From UBA4738 sp002413305 (GTDB lineage Bacteria > Actinomycetota > UBA4738), in assembly GCA_036847185.1 (NCBI GenBank), contig DAIUAM010000027.1:1-45974 (forward strand): DNA of 45,974 bases. The letters are read 5' to 3'. The notes under the pieces were generated by a model, which saw nothing but the letters and a program-made list of their open reading frames with translations, made no database searches and was not told where the DNA came from. Within the stretch, counting starts at the first letter, position 1; each line of letters begins with the position of its first letter. Shown piece after piece: positions 8,700 through 15,898 of the stretch. The position numbers were made by a program, and so were the translations under genes.

Positions 8700-9905
8700 A
8701 TGACGTCGTTCGTGACCGGCCTGCGCTGTCCGAGATGCGGACGGGAGCCCAGCCACCGCGAACCGCAGGGGCTGTGCTCGTGCGGGTCGCCGCTCCTGGT
8801 CGAGTACGACCTCGACGCGATGGCCTCGAAGGTCCCCCCGGAGTCGCTGGCCGGCCGCCCGCCCACGATGTGGCGGTACGAGGAGCTGCTGCCCGTCGAT
8901 GACCCCGCGAACGTCGTCACCCTGGACGAGGGGTGGACCCCCCTCCTCCCGCTGGCCGGGCTGGGAGGCGGGATCGGCCTGCCCGGGTTGTGGGTGAAGG
9001 ACGAAGGGCGCAACCCCACGGGGACGTTCAAGGCACGCGGGGCGTCGGCCGGCATCTCGAAGGCGAAGGAGCTCGGTATCCGCGACGTGGCGCTTCCCAT
9101 GGCGGGCAACGCCGGCGGCGCGTGGGCGGCCTACGGCGCGGCGGCCGGGATCCGCGTCCACGTGGCCATGCCGAACGACGCCCCCGAGGTCAACCAGCTG
9201 GAGTGCCGCCTGCACGGCGCCGATCTGATGCTGGTCGATGGCCTGATCTCGGACGCCGGCGCGCTGATCGCTGAGCGGAGCCGCGAGCGGGGGTGGTTCG
9301 ACGTGGCGACCCTCAAGGAGCCGTACCGCATCGAAGGCAAGAAGACGCTCGGGTTCGAGATCGCCGAGCAGTTCGGGTGGCGGGCACCTGGCGCCATCGT
9401 CTACCCGGTCGGCGGGGGCGTGGGCTTGATCGGCATCTGGCGGGCGATGACCCAGCTCCGATCGGTCGGATGGTTACAAGGTGACACTCCGCGTCTCATC
9501 GTCACGCAGGCCGAAGGGTGCGCCCCGCTCGTCAAGGCGTGGGAGGAGGGACGCGCGGAATCCGAGTTCTGGGAAGGAGCGCGGACGTTCGCGCACGGGC
9601 TCCGCGTGCCGAAAGCACTCGGGGACTTCCTGGTGCTGACCGCCATCCGGGAGACGGGCGGGACCGCCATCGCGGTCGCCGACGACGACATCGCCGGGGC
9701 CATGGCCCGCCTGGGCGGGGAGGGCATCGCCGCCTGCCCGGAGGGGGCGGCCACGTTCGCGGCCGCGGCGAAGCTTCGCGAACGCGGCGACCTGTCCGGG
9801 AACGAGCGCGTGGTGCTCATCAATACGGGGACCGCGCTGAAGGATCCGGCGGCTCTGCGTCGAGCGACGGAAGGGCCTCTGGCTCCGGGGGACGCCGCTC
9901 GCTAG
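8700..9905 (+). CDS. thrC: Threonine synthase (PLP fold type II)
   Basis: A 401-residue PLP enzyme that converts O-phosphohomoserine to threonine and phosphate, the last step of threonine synthesis. An N-terminal zinc-ribbon-like segment (CPRCG...CSCGSPLL) is followed by the substrate loop DEGWTPLL and the PLP lysine in NPTGTFKARGAS. The phosphate-binding glycine loop is GGGVGLIGIW and the C-terminal segment ends VVLINTGTALKDP. This matches the longer bacterial/archaeal threonine synthase class. The ATG at 8700 starts just before the conserved ribbon; the frame is open upstream but overlaps the YyaL gene. Its TAG stop (9903-9905) forms the first half of the -10 box of the cupin gene. Confidence 0.88.
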   Translation: MTSFVTGLRCPRCGREPSHREPQGLCSCGSPLLVEYDLDAMASKVPPESLAGRPPTMWRYEELLPVDDPANVVTLDEGWTPLLPLAGLGGGIGLPGLWVKDEGRNPTGTFKARGASAGISKAKELGIRDVALPMAGNAGGAWAAYGAAAGIRVHVAMPNDAPEVNQLECRLHGADLMLVDGLISDAGALIAERSRERGWFDVATLKEPYRIEGKKTLGFEIAEQFGWRAPGAIVYPVGGGVGLIGIWRAMTQLRSVGWLQGDTPRLIVTQAEGCAPLVKAWEEGRAESEFWEGARTFAHGLRVPKALGDFLVLTAIRETGGTAIAVADDDIAGAMARLGGEGIAACPEGAATFAAAAKLRERGDLSGNERVVLINTGTALKDPAALRRATEGPLAPGDAAR

Positions 9906-9908
9906 GAT
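9903..9908 (+). promoter_or_regulatory. -10 box of the cupin gene, overlapping the thrC stop codon
   Basis: TAGGAT contains the TAG stop of threonine synthase and ends 7 bases before GTG 9916. The alternative ATG at 9907 lies inside the box, so the box argues for the GTG start. Confidence 0.45.
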
Positions 9909-9915
9909 GGCGGCC

Positions 9916-10437
9916 GTGATCGAACGCGCGGTCGGCAACCTGGACGAGGTGTTGAATAACCTCGGGGTGTTCCGGTGCTCGCCGGACGATCTCATCGCCA
10001 CCTGCCCGTCAGGCTTTCGCCGCGTCCCGATCACGTCCGGGCCCGGGTACTACCTGTCCCTGCAAGGATTCGGGGCGGACCAGGTCGCGTATGCTCACAC
10101 GCATCCCGACTCCGAGGAGTGGGTGGTCGTGCTGAGCGGCTCCGGCGACGCGCTGTTCGGGGGCGCGCCGGTCCCGCTGACGGCCGGGTCGATCGTCGGC
10201 CGGGGGGCCGCGCACCCCCACGGGTTCCTCAGCGGAGCGGATCGGCTGCACCTGCTGACTGTCCAACTTCCCCGGCCGGCCGAGGGCGCCACCACGTGGG
10301 ATCAGCCCGGAGAGACGACCGATCCGATCTCCTGCCGGTTCGGCGGGCAATGCCGGCGTTGTCCGCGGTGCGGCGGCCACAGCAAGCGCATGCCGGCCGG
10401 TTCGTTCGGATGCGAGAATTGCACGTTCGACTTCTGA
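9916..10437 (+). CDS. Cupin-domain protein with C-terminal zinc ribbon
   Basis: A 173-residue protein. Residues about 40-120 form a cupin barrel with metal-ligand motif HTHPDSEEWVVVLSG and second motif HPHGFLSG. The last 30 residues contain CRRCPRCG and, 14 residues later, CENC, a complete four-cysteine zinc ribbon. The layout recalls 3-hydroxyanthranilate 3,4-dioxygenase, which also has a cupin and a C-terminal two-Cys-pair metal site, but overall resemblance is too weak to assign that reaction and no kynurenine genes are nearby. The start is taken as GTG 9916 because a -10 box covers the upstream ATG. The MBL hydrolase gene follows after 26 bases. Confidence 0.75.
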   Translation: MIERAVGNLDEVLNNLGVFRCSPDDLIATCPSGFRRVPITSGPGYYLSLQGFGADQVAYAHTHPDSEEWVVVLSGSGDALFGGAPVPLTAGSIVGRGAAHPHGFLSGADRLHLLTVQLPRPAEGATTWDQPGETTDPISCRFGGQCRRCPRCGGHSKRMPAGSFGCENCTFDF

Positions 10438-10463
10438 CGCCGCAGGACCCCGAAGGCCATGAC

Positions 10464-11123
10464 GTGAGCGACGGGCCGGAGACGCCGCACCCACCTGCCA
10501 CGCCGGAGTTCGGCCACGTCGAACCCGGCGGCGCGGTCCATCGCTACCCGGCGGAGCCGAGGTTCTCGGTCGCCAAGTTCAGCGTCGGGCCCTACGACAA
10601 CAACGTCTACGTCATCGAAAGCCGCGGGGAGGCGGTCATCGTCGACGGCGCCGCGGAGCCCGAGCGGATCCTCCGGGAGGTCGAAGGGCTCCGCGTCACC
10701 GCCGTCCTACAGACGCACAACCATCCTGACCACACGCAGGCGCTGGCCACGCTGGTGGAGGCCCTCGTGGTGCCCGTGCTGGCCAACCCTGCCGACCCGA
10801 TGCCGGTCCGCGCCGAACCGGTTCAGGACGGCGACATCGTCCGGGTCGGCGATCGGGAGATCCAGCTCCTCCACACGCCGGGCCACACGCCGGGCAGCAC
10901 CTGCTACCTGCTCGAGCCGTTCCTGTTCAGCGGCGACACCCTGTTCCCCGGCGGTCCCGGCAGCACGGACGGCGACCCGGCCAGGTTCGGGACCGTCATG
11001 AGGTCGCTCGACCGGCTGTTCGAGCTTCCCGACGACACGCGGGTCTGCCCGGGGCACGGGCTCGATACGACGCTCGGGCGGGAGCGGCCGTACGTAGGGG
11101 TGTGGCGGACCCGCGGTTGCTGA
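10464..11123 (+). CDS. MBL-fold metallo-hydrolase (glyoxalase II-like)
   Basis: A 219-residue metallo-beta-lactamase-fold hydrolase. The metal site HNHPDH (HxHxDH) is intact near residue 78, followed by HTPGHTPGST, the FSGDTLF aspartate and the C-terminal CPGHG histidine. This set matches hydroxyacylglutathione hydrolase-like and persulfide dioxygenase-like members; the substrate cannot be chosen from sequence. GTG 10464 is the first in-frame start after the cupin stop; the nearby ATG at 10459 is in another frame. The 26-base gap from the cupin gene suggests co-transcription. Confidence 0.85.
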   Translation: MSDGPETPHPPATPEFGHVEPGGAVHRYPAEPRFSVAKFSVGPYDNNVYVIESRGEAVIVDGAAEPERILREVEGLRVTAVLQTHNHPDHTQALATLVEALVVPVLANPADPMPVRAEPVQDGDIVRVGDREIQLLHTPGHTPGSTCYLLEPFLFSGDTLFPGGPGSTDGDPARFGTVMRSLDRLFELPDDTRVCPGHGLDTTLGRERPYVGVWRTRGC

Positions 11124-11181
11124 TGCGGGCCCGGCGCAGCCCGTCGTGTGAGGGCTCGTACACTCGCATCGTGAGGCGCGC

Positions 11182-12426
11182 ATGAGCCTGGACGTGCTCG
11201 AGTTCAACCCGTTCCTCCCCGAGGTCCATGCCGATCCCTATCCGCAGTACGAGCGGCTCCGCCGGCTCGAGCCCGTCCATCCCGGACTGATGCCCGGCGT
11301 CTGGATCCTCACCCGCTACGCAGACTGTCAGGCGGTCCTCAAGGACGCGGAGCGGTTCGGCAGCGACGCGCGCAAGGGCGACCTGTTCCAGCAGTTCCGG
11401 CAGATGCAGGGCGGCACCGAACGGTTCTTCGAGCGGGACGAGGCGCGTTCGATGCTCTTCCTCGACCCGCCGGACCACGACCGGCTGCGGCGCATCGTCA
11501 GCAAGGCCTTCACGGCCCGCGTGGTCGAAGCGATGCGGCCGCACATCCACGAGATCGTCGACGGCCTGCTCGACGGGATCGAGGAGCGCGGGCCGGGGGA
11601 GTTCGACCTGGTCGCCGACCTCGCCTACCCGCTGCCGATCGTCGTCATCTGCGAGATGCTCGGGGTCCCGCCCGAGGATCAGGACCGGTTCCGCAGGTGG
11701 TCGGCCGACGTCGTCCTGTCGCTCGACCCGATCATGGACCTCTCGGTCATGGACAAAGCCGAAGCGGCCAGCATGGCCCTGCGCGAGTACTTCGGCGAGC
11801 TGGTGGCAGCCCGCCGGGCCCACCCGCGGAGCGACCTGCTGACCGGGCTGATCGCAGCCGAGGAGCAGGGTGAGCGGCTGAACCAGGAGGAGCTCCTCAC
11901 GACCTGCGTCCTGCTGCTGGTGGCGGGACACGAGACCACCGTGAACCTCATCTCGAACGGCGTGCTGGCACTGCTCCGGAACCGGGACCAATGGGAACGG
12001 CTCCGGGCTGGGGTCAACCGGCCGGGCGTGCTTCGAACCGCGGTGGAAGAGCTGCTCCGGTACGACAGCCCGGTCCAGTTCACCGGCCGGACGGTGCTGG
12101 CCGACGTGGAGATCGGGGGTGTCGCCATCCGTCGCGGGCAGGAGCTGGTGTGCATCGTGGGTGCGGCGAACCGCGACCCCGACCAGTTCCCCGACCCCGA
12201 CCGGCTGGACATCGGTCGCCAGGAGAACCGGCATCTCGCGTTCAGCGGCGGCATCCACTTCTGCCTGGGCGCGCCTCTGGCCCGGACCGAGGCGCAGGTC
12301 CTGTTCGGCGAGTTGGTCCGGCGGCTCCCCGACCTCGAGCTCGCGGCCGGCGAGCTCGAGCGGCGCGAGACGATCACGCTCCGCGGCCTGAAGCGCCTGC
12401 CGGTCCGGTTCGGCACCTCCGCCTGA
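11182..12426 (+). CDS. Cytochrome P450
   Basis: A 414-residue soluble bacterial class I P450. The I-helix oxygen-binding motif is AGHETT near residue 250, the K-helix ExxR is EELLR, and the heme-binding loop FSGGIHFCLGAPLAR carries the cysteine thiolate ligand. The opening NPFLPEVHADPYPQYERLR is normal, so the gene is full length. Such enzymes need electrons from ferredoxin and a reductase; neither is adjacent (the Rieske protein at 21.5 kb is distant and unproven as a partner). TACACT about 20 bases before the ATG could be its -10. The gene ends 8 bases from the convergent cysteine desulfurase-like gene. The substrate is unknown. Confidence 0.93.
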   Translation: MSLDVLEFNPFLPEVHADPYPQYERLRRLEPVHPGLMPGVWILTRYADCQAVLKDAERFGSDARKGDLFQQFRQMQGGTERFFERDEARSMLFLDPPDHDRLRRIVSKAFTARVVEAMRPHIHEIVDGLLDGIEERGPGEFDLVADLAYPLPIVVICEMLGVPPEDQDRFRRWSADVVLSLDPIMDLSVMDKAEAASMALREYFGELVAARRAHPRSDLLTGLIAAEEQGERLNQEELLTTCVLLLVAGHETTVNLISNGVLALLRNRDQWERLRAGVNRPGVLRTAVEELLRYDSPVQFTGRTVLADVEIGGVAIRRGQELVCIVGAANRDPDQFPDPDRLDIGRQENRHLAFSGGIHFCLGAPLARTEAQVLFGELVRRLPDLELAAGELERRETITLRGLKRLPVRFGTSA

Positions 12427-12434
12427 CGACCTCC

Positions 12435-13694
12435 TTACGCCTGCGCGCGGAGGGCGTCCAGTACCCGGTCCACCTCGTCCAGCGTGTGGTAGTGGCAGAA
12501 GCCGATCCGCACCGCGCCGCCCGTCGCCTCCAGCCCGAGGCGCTCCATGATCTCCAGCGCGTAGTAGTTGCCGTCCCACACGAAGATCCCCTCCCGGGCG
12601 AGGGCTTCGGCGCTCTCCCGAGGATGCTGGTCGCCCAGCCGGAGTGCGAACGTCGGGGTTCGCTCGCCGGCCCGGGCCGGATCGGCGATGCCGAACAGAC
12701 GGGCACCGGGGACCGACGGCAGCTCGCCGAGGAACCGCTCCGTGATGGTCCGCTCATGGGCCTCGACCGCTTGCATGCCGGCGATGAGGCCGGAGCCCCG
12801 GTCGATGGCCGCCCCCGAGAGGGAACCCAGGTAGTCGACGGCCGCCACCAGTCCCGCCAGGGCTTCGTGTGAGAGCGTGCCCGTCTCCCAGGCCTCGGGC
12901 CCCCGATCGTCGGCAGGCCGGACCCGGTACGGCCGCAGCGTGTCCATCACTTCGGCCCGGGCGGCCATCACGCCCAGATGCGGTCCGAAGAACTTGTAGG
13001 CCGAGCAGAACAGCACGTCGGCATCCAGTCCGCGGAAGACGGCCTGCCGGTGCGGGACGAGATGCACGGCGTCGCAGACTGCGATCGCGCCGGCCTCGTG
13101 GGCTAGCCGGACGATCCCGGCGGCCGGCGTGATCGTGCCGACCGCGTTCGACGCCAGGGTGAACGCGACCACCTTCGTCCGGGCGGACAGCGCCCCGGCC
13201 AGCGAGTCCAGGTCGAGCGTGCAGTCGCCGGTCCGAACGTCGACCCACCGGAGGGTCGCGCCGGTGTCCTCCGCCACCGCCAGCCAGGGGGCCACGTTCG
13301 CGTCGTGGTCCAGCCGGGTGACGAGCAGTTCGTCGCCCGGGCGAAGCGTTCGGCCCACCGCCCTCGAGAACGCGAACGCCAGGGTGGTGGTGTTCTGCCC
13401 GAACACGATCTCGTCCGACCCGGCCCCCAGCATATCGGCGGCCGCGCTTCGCGCCGCGGCGATCAGGGCGTCCGTCTCCCGGCTCGTGTCGAACGCGCCG
13501 TCGGTGTTCGCGCTGCCCCGCTCCAGGTAGGAGGCCATCGCCGCGATCACCTCGCGGGGGACCTGGGTGCCGCCGGGCGCATCGGCGAACACGCATGGCC
13601 GGCCGAGGTGCGTGCGTGCCAGCGCGGGGAAGCGGGTCCGCAGGGCGCCGACGTCGAGCGGGGAGGCGTCCCTCACGTGCGTGCGATCCGACAC
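12435..13694 (-). CDS. Cysteine desulfurase-like PLP aminotransferase (class V)
   Basis: A 419-residue class V aminotransferase-fold enzyme of the cysteine desulfurase-like branch. The opening VFADAPGGTQVPREVI is characteristic of that branch; the cofactor aspartate lies in AIAVCDAVHLVPH and the PLP lysine in FCSAYKFFGPHLG. The FGQNTTTLAFAFSRAV substrate loop is intact. I see no conserved active-site cysteine loop, so sulfur transfer is not certain. The longest frame starts at 13799, inside the divergent aldo/keto reductase gene. GTG 13694 lies 7 bases after a TACGGT -10 box on this strand and is preferred over GTG 13703, which overlaps the box. Confidence 0.85.
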   Translation of the reverse strand: MSDRTHVRDASPLDVGALRTRFPALARTHLGRPCVFADAPGGTQVPREVIAAMASYLERGSANTDGAFDTSRETDALIAAARSAAADMLGAGSDEIVFGQNTTTLAFAFSRAVGRTLRPGDELLVTRLDHDANVAPWLAVAEDTGATLRWVDVRTGDCTLDLDSLAGALSARTKVVAFTLASNAVGTITPAAGIVRLAHEAGAIAVCDAVHLVPHRQAVFRGLDADVLFCSAYKFFGPHLGVMAARAEVMDTLRPYRVRPADDRGPEAWETGTLSHEALAGLVAAVDYLGSLSGAAIDRGSGLIAGMQAVEAHERTITERFLGELPSVPGARLFGIADPARAGERTPTFALRLGDQHPRESAEALAREGIFVWDGNYYALEIMERLGLEATGGAVRIGFCHYHTLDEVDRVLDALRAQA

Positions 13695-13701
13695 GGGTGA
13701 C

Positions 13702-13731
13702 ACCGTACCGGACGGCGGGGCCGGGTATGGT
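13702..13731. promoter_or_regulatory. Divergent promoters: cysteine desulfurase-like (-) and aldo/keto reductase (+)
   Basis: Minus strand TACGGT (13702-13707) ends 7 bases before GTG 13694. Plus strand TATGGT (13726-13731) ends 9 bases before ATG 13741. Only 46 bases separate the two start codons, so each promoter's -35 region overlaps the other's -10 region. Confidence 0.45.
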
Positions 13732-13740
13732 CGAACGACC

Positions 13741-14550
13741 ATGGAGCGGCGGAAGCTGGGGACCAGCGGGCTGGAGGTGCCGGCCATGGGTGTCGGCACG
13801 TGGAGGACGTTCGACGTGCGGGGACGTCGCGGCGAAGCGGACGCCCGGGCCCGGGTGGACGAGGCGCTCCAGGCGGGCGCGGACCTCTTCGACTCGTCGC
13901 CGATGTACGGGAAGTCCGAGCGCGTGGTGGGGGAGGCGTTGGAGGGCCGGCGGGACAGTGTCCAGATCGCTACGAAGGTCTGGACCTCCGACGACCATGA
14001 AGCCGGGCGCCAGATCGAACGCTCCCTGCGGTACTTCGGCGGGCACGTCGAGCTGTATCAGGTGCACAACCTGGTCGCGTGGCCGCGGCGGCTCGACCAG
14101 CTGTCGCGTCTCCAGGCCGAGGGGATCGTGAGGGCCGTCGGAGCCACGCACTACAGCCCGTCGGCCTTCGGCGAGCTGGCCGGGATCATGCGCAGCGGGC
14201 GGATCTCCGCCGTGCAGATCCCCTATCACGCGGCGCTGCGGGAGGCCGAACGGGAGATCCTGCCGCTCGCGGAGGACCTCGGGATCGGCGTGGTCGTGAT
14301 GACGCCGCTCGGAGCCGGCCGGCTCGTTCGCCGCCCGCCCCCCGACCACGAGCTTGCCCCGCTGGTGCCCTTCGGGATCCGAACCTGGGCCCAGGCCCTC
14401 CTGAAGTGGGTGCTCTCGGATACTCGCTGCCACATCGCGATCCCGGCCACATCCCTGCTCGGCCGGACGACCGAGAACGCCGAGGCCGGCCACCCGCCGT
14501 GGTTCGGCCAACAGGAGCGCGAACTGGTGAGCCGCCTGGCGATGGCCTGA
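13741..14550 (+). CDS. Aldo/keto reductase family protein
   Basis: A 269-residue protein of the NAD(P)H-dependent aldo/keto reductase superfamily. The opening MERRKLGTSGLEVPAMGVGTW and the DLFDSSPMYGKSERVVGEAL segment carry the catalytic Asp and Tyr. The usual catalytic lysine lies in IATKVW, and VELYQVHN replaces the commoner LxxxHxP. The C-terminal cofactor region is IPATSLLGRTTENAEAG, slightly unlike the standard IPG.. loop. It is shorter than the usual 310-330 residues but complete. The divergent promoter gives an almost leaderless mRNA. The substrate is unknown. Confidence 0.87.
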   Translation: MERRKLGTSGLEVPAMGVGTWRTFDVRGRRGEADARARVDEALQAGADLFDSSPMYGKSERVVGEALEGRRDSVQIATKVWTSDDHEAGRQIERSLRYFGGHVELYQVHNLVAWPRRLDQLSRLQAEGIVRAVGATHYSPSAFGELAGIMRSGRISAVQIPYHAALREAEREILPLAEDLGIGVVVMTPLGAGRLVRRPPPDHELAPLVPFGIRTWAQALLKWVLSDTRCHIAIPATSLLGRTTENAEAGHPPWFGQQERELVSRLAMA

Positions 14551-14640
14551 GGTACCGCGCCGACGGGATCCGAGGTTTCGGTGAAATCTGGGCCACATGA
14601 TTTGCTTCCGGGCCCGGCCCGTCGGAGTATTCCGGACACG

Positions 14641-14740
14641 GGAGAAAGGAGGTGGTCCAACTTGCATAAACGGCAGGCGACCCCCGAGGTGACTGGCTGC
14701 TGAGCCATCCCTCCGGGCGGGTTGACCACCTCGCCCGATC
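14641..14740 (+). promoter_or_regulatory. Strong SD, 13-codon ORF and complementary anti-SD (candidate RNA switch)
   Basis: An AGAAAGGAGGTGGTCC stretch (14644-14658), nearly a full complement of the 16S rRNA 3' end, precedes a TTG-started 13-codon ORF at 14662-14703. The exact complement of GAGGTGGTC (14649-14657) recurs as GACCACCTC at 14724-14732, with AAC/GTT extending the pairing across a bulged C. A second possible anti-SD, CCTCC, lies at 14710-14714. The ribosome site can therefore be sequestered in two alternative ways. No larger plus-strand gene follows, so this is either a self-contained small RNA/peptide or a relic of a leader. Function is inference; the complementarity is directly visible. 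Confidence 0.55.
14662..14703 (+). CDS. 13-codon micro-ORF (LHKRQATPEVTGC)
   Basis: TTG start, 13 codons and a TGA stop, placed 5 bases after an exceptionally strong Shine-Dalgarno sequence. The peptide would be basic then neutral and end in Gly-Cys. It has no recognisable domain. The ribosome site is far better than that of most large genes in the window, which is the main reason to believe it is translated. It could be a leader peptide or a tiny product. TTG could be misassigned, but no ATG or GTG lies in a better position. Confidence 0.4.
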   Translation: MHKRQATPEVTGC

Positions 14741-14874
14741 CACCGGGGTGACTCGGCAAATCCACCCCAGTTCACCGGTTTCCTGAGTCCCGGGCTGGTC
14801 GACCGGGCGGTGCGGCCAGCGGTTCGCGCCGAAGCGCTCACGAGACTGACGCACGCAACCAGACACTTCAGGAC

Positions 14875-14910
14875 ACCGGGCCGGGCAGCCCCCAAGCTTC
14901 CCGGCCCGGT
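14875..14910. terminator. Bidirectional intrinsic terminator-like hairpin
   Basis: ACCGGGCCGGG (14875-14885) and CCCGGCCCGGT (14900-14910) form a perfect 11-bp GC stem with a 14-base loop. It lies between the plus-strand micro-ORF element and the 3' end of the minus-strand GNAT gene and could stop both. It has no long U-tract, as is common in high-GC bacteria. Confidence 0.65.
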
Positions 14911-14921
14911 TCGTTCCCCGG

Positions 14922-15866
14922 TCAGCCGCCCCGCATGAATCGCACATGCCGGGCGACCGGGCGGAAGCCCATCGACGCGTAGAGCGTAGACGCGGCCGCG
15001 TTGGCGGGTTCGTGGTCCACCAGGCCTGCGTCGGCGCCGAGGTCCCGGGCCCGGCGAAGCGCTTCCAGCGACGCCGCCCGAGCCAGCCCCTTCCGCCGAT
15101 GGTCCGGGTGGGTGCTCACCGGTTCGAGCTCCGCCACGCCGTTCGCCTGGTCGAACCAGCAGACCACCGAAGCCGCGAACGAACCGTCCGGGGCCACCGC
15201 CACGACGTCGAGCTCCGGCCGGTACATCCGCGAGCGCATCACGTTCGCGTAGCTGGCCACGGTGACCCGGGAGGGCTCCCACGCGGCCCGGTGCACGGCG
15301 ACGCGGGCCTCGATCTCCTCCATGCCGGTCACGCTGCGCACTCGGTAGCCGGGCGGGAGGCGGGGCTCAGGGATGGGCTCCGACAGCGGCCGGATGGTGT
15401 GGGCGAGCGTCTCTTCGGTCGGCCGGAAGGCGTTTCGGGCCAGCGCGTCCATCATGTGCGTCTCGGCATCGAATGCCCAGGCGGTCGGGTGACGGCGAGG
15501 CGCGGACACCCGCGAGGTGATCTGGTCCTCGCGCGGCGGGCGGATGGACGATCGCTCGATGAACCAGCCCAGCATGTCATCGAGGAGCGCTTCGTTCTCC
15601 CGGTGGCTGTGCGCGATGTGGGTGTCGAGGACGGACAGCGAATCGGGCGGGGCCAGCCACGCCCAGGCGATCGGTTCGTCGTCGTCGTCGAACCACAGCC
15701 GGATCTGCCGCCCGGGGACGTCGTCCTCGTGCTGCCACCGCCACCAGTCGAGGTCGCCGGCCGTCCAGTTCTCGAACGGCTTCCCCATCCCCCAGCTCCG
15801 GATGAGCAGGTCCTGCATCCGGGCGAGATCGGTGTCGTCGGCGTAAGGGCGCGAGGTGAATGCCAT
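14922..15866 (-). CDS. Tandem GNAT N-acetyltransferase
   Basis: A 314-residue protein with two GNAT folds in tandem. The N-terminal half (residues 1-150) is degenerate, with TSRPYADDTDLARMQDLL and IRLWFDDDDEPIAWAWL. The C-terminal half (about 170-314) has the acetyl-CoA loop in VSTHPDHRRKGLARA (the R/QxxGxG/A motif appears as RRKGLA) and the closing NAAASTLYASMGFRPV. It likely acetylates an amine using acetyl-CoA; the substrate is not predictable. Its start lies only 32 bases from the divergent FAH gene, with overlapping -10 boxes between them. Confidence 0.85.
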   Translation of the reverse strand: MAFTSRPYADDTDLARMQDLLIRSWGMGKPFENWTAGDLDWWRWQHEDDVPGRQIRLWFDDDDEPIAWAWLAPPDSLSVLDTHIAHSHRENEALLDDMLGWFIERSSIRPPREDQITSRVSAPRRHPTAWAFDAETHMMDALARNAFRPTEETLAHTIRPLSEPIPEPRLPPGYRVRSVTGMEEIEARVAVHRAAWEPSRVTVASYANVMRSRMYRPELDVVAVAPDGSFAASVVCWFDQANGVAELEPVSTHPDHRRKGLARAASLEALRRARDLGADAGLVDHEPANAAASTLYASMGFRPVARHVRFMRGG

Positions 15867-15878
15867 GACTGGAGCCCG

Positions 15879-15888
15879 ATGCTAGCGT
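15879..15888. promoter_or_regulatory. Overlapping back-to-back -10 boxes (GNAT and FAH genes)
   Basis: The palindrome GCTAGC carries TAGCGT on the plus strand (15883-15888), 10 bases before ATG 15899. It also carries TAGCAT on the minus strand (complement of 15879-15884), 12 bases before the GNAT start at 15866. The two boxes share two bases, so both promoters cannot melt at once. Confidence 0.5.
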
Positions 15889-15898
15889 GGCGGGCGTC

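Noticed and set aside
9907..9909. ATG as the start of the cupin gene
   Set aside because: It lies inside the TAGGAT -10 box and would not be in the transcript; GTG 9916 fits better.
12754..15282. 842-residue minus-strand frame spanning cysteine desulfurase-like, aldo/keto reductase and GNAT genes
   Set aside because: It crosses three genes and a terminator and has shadow composition throughout.
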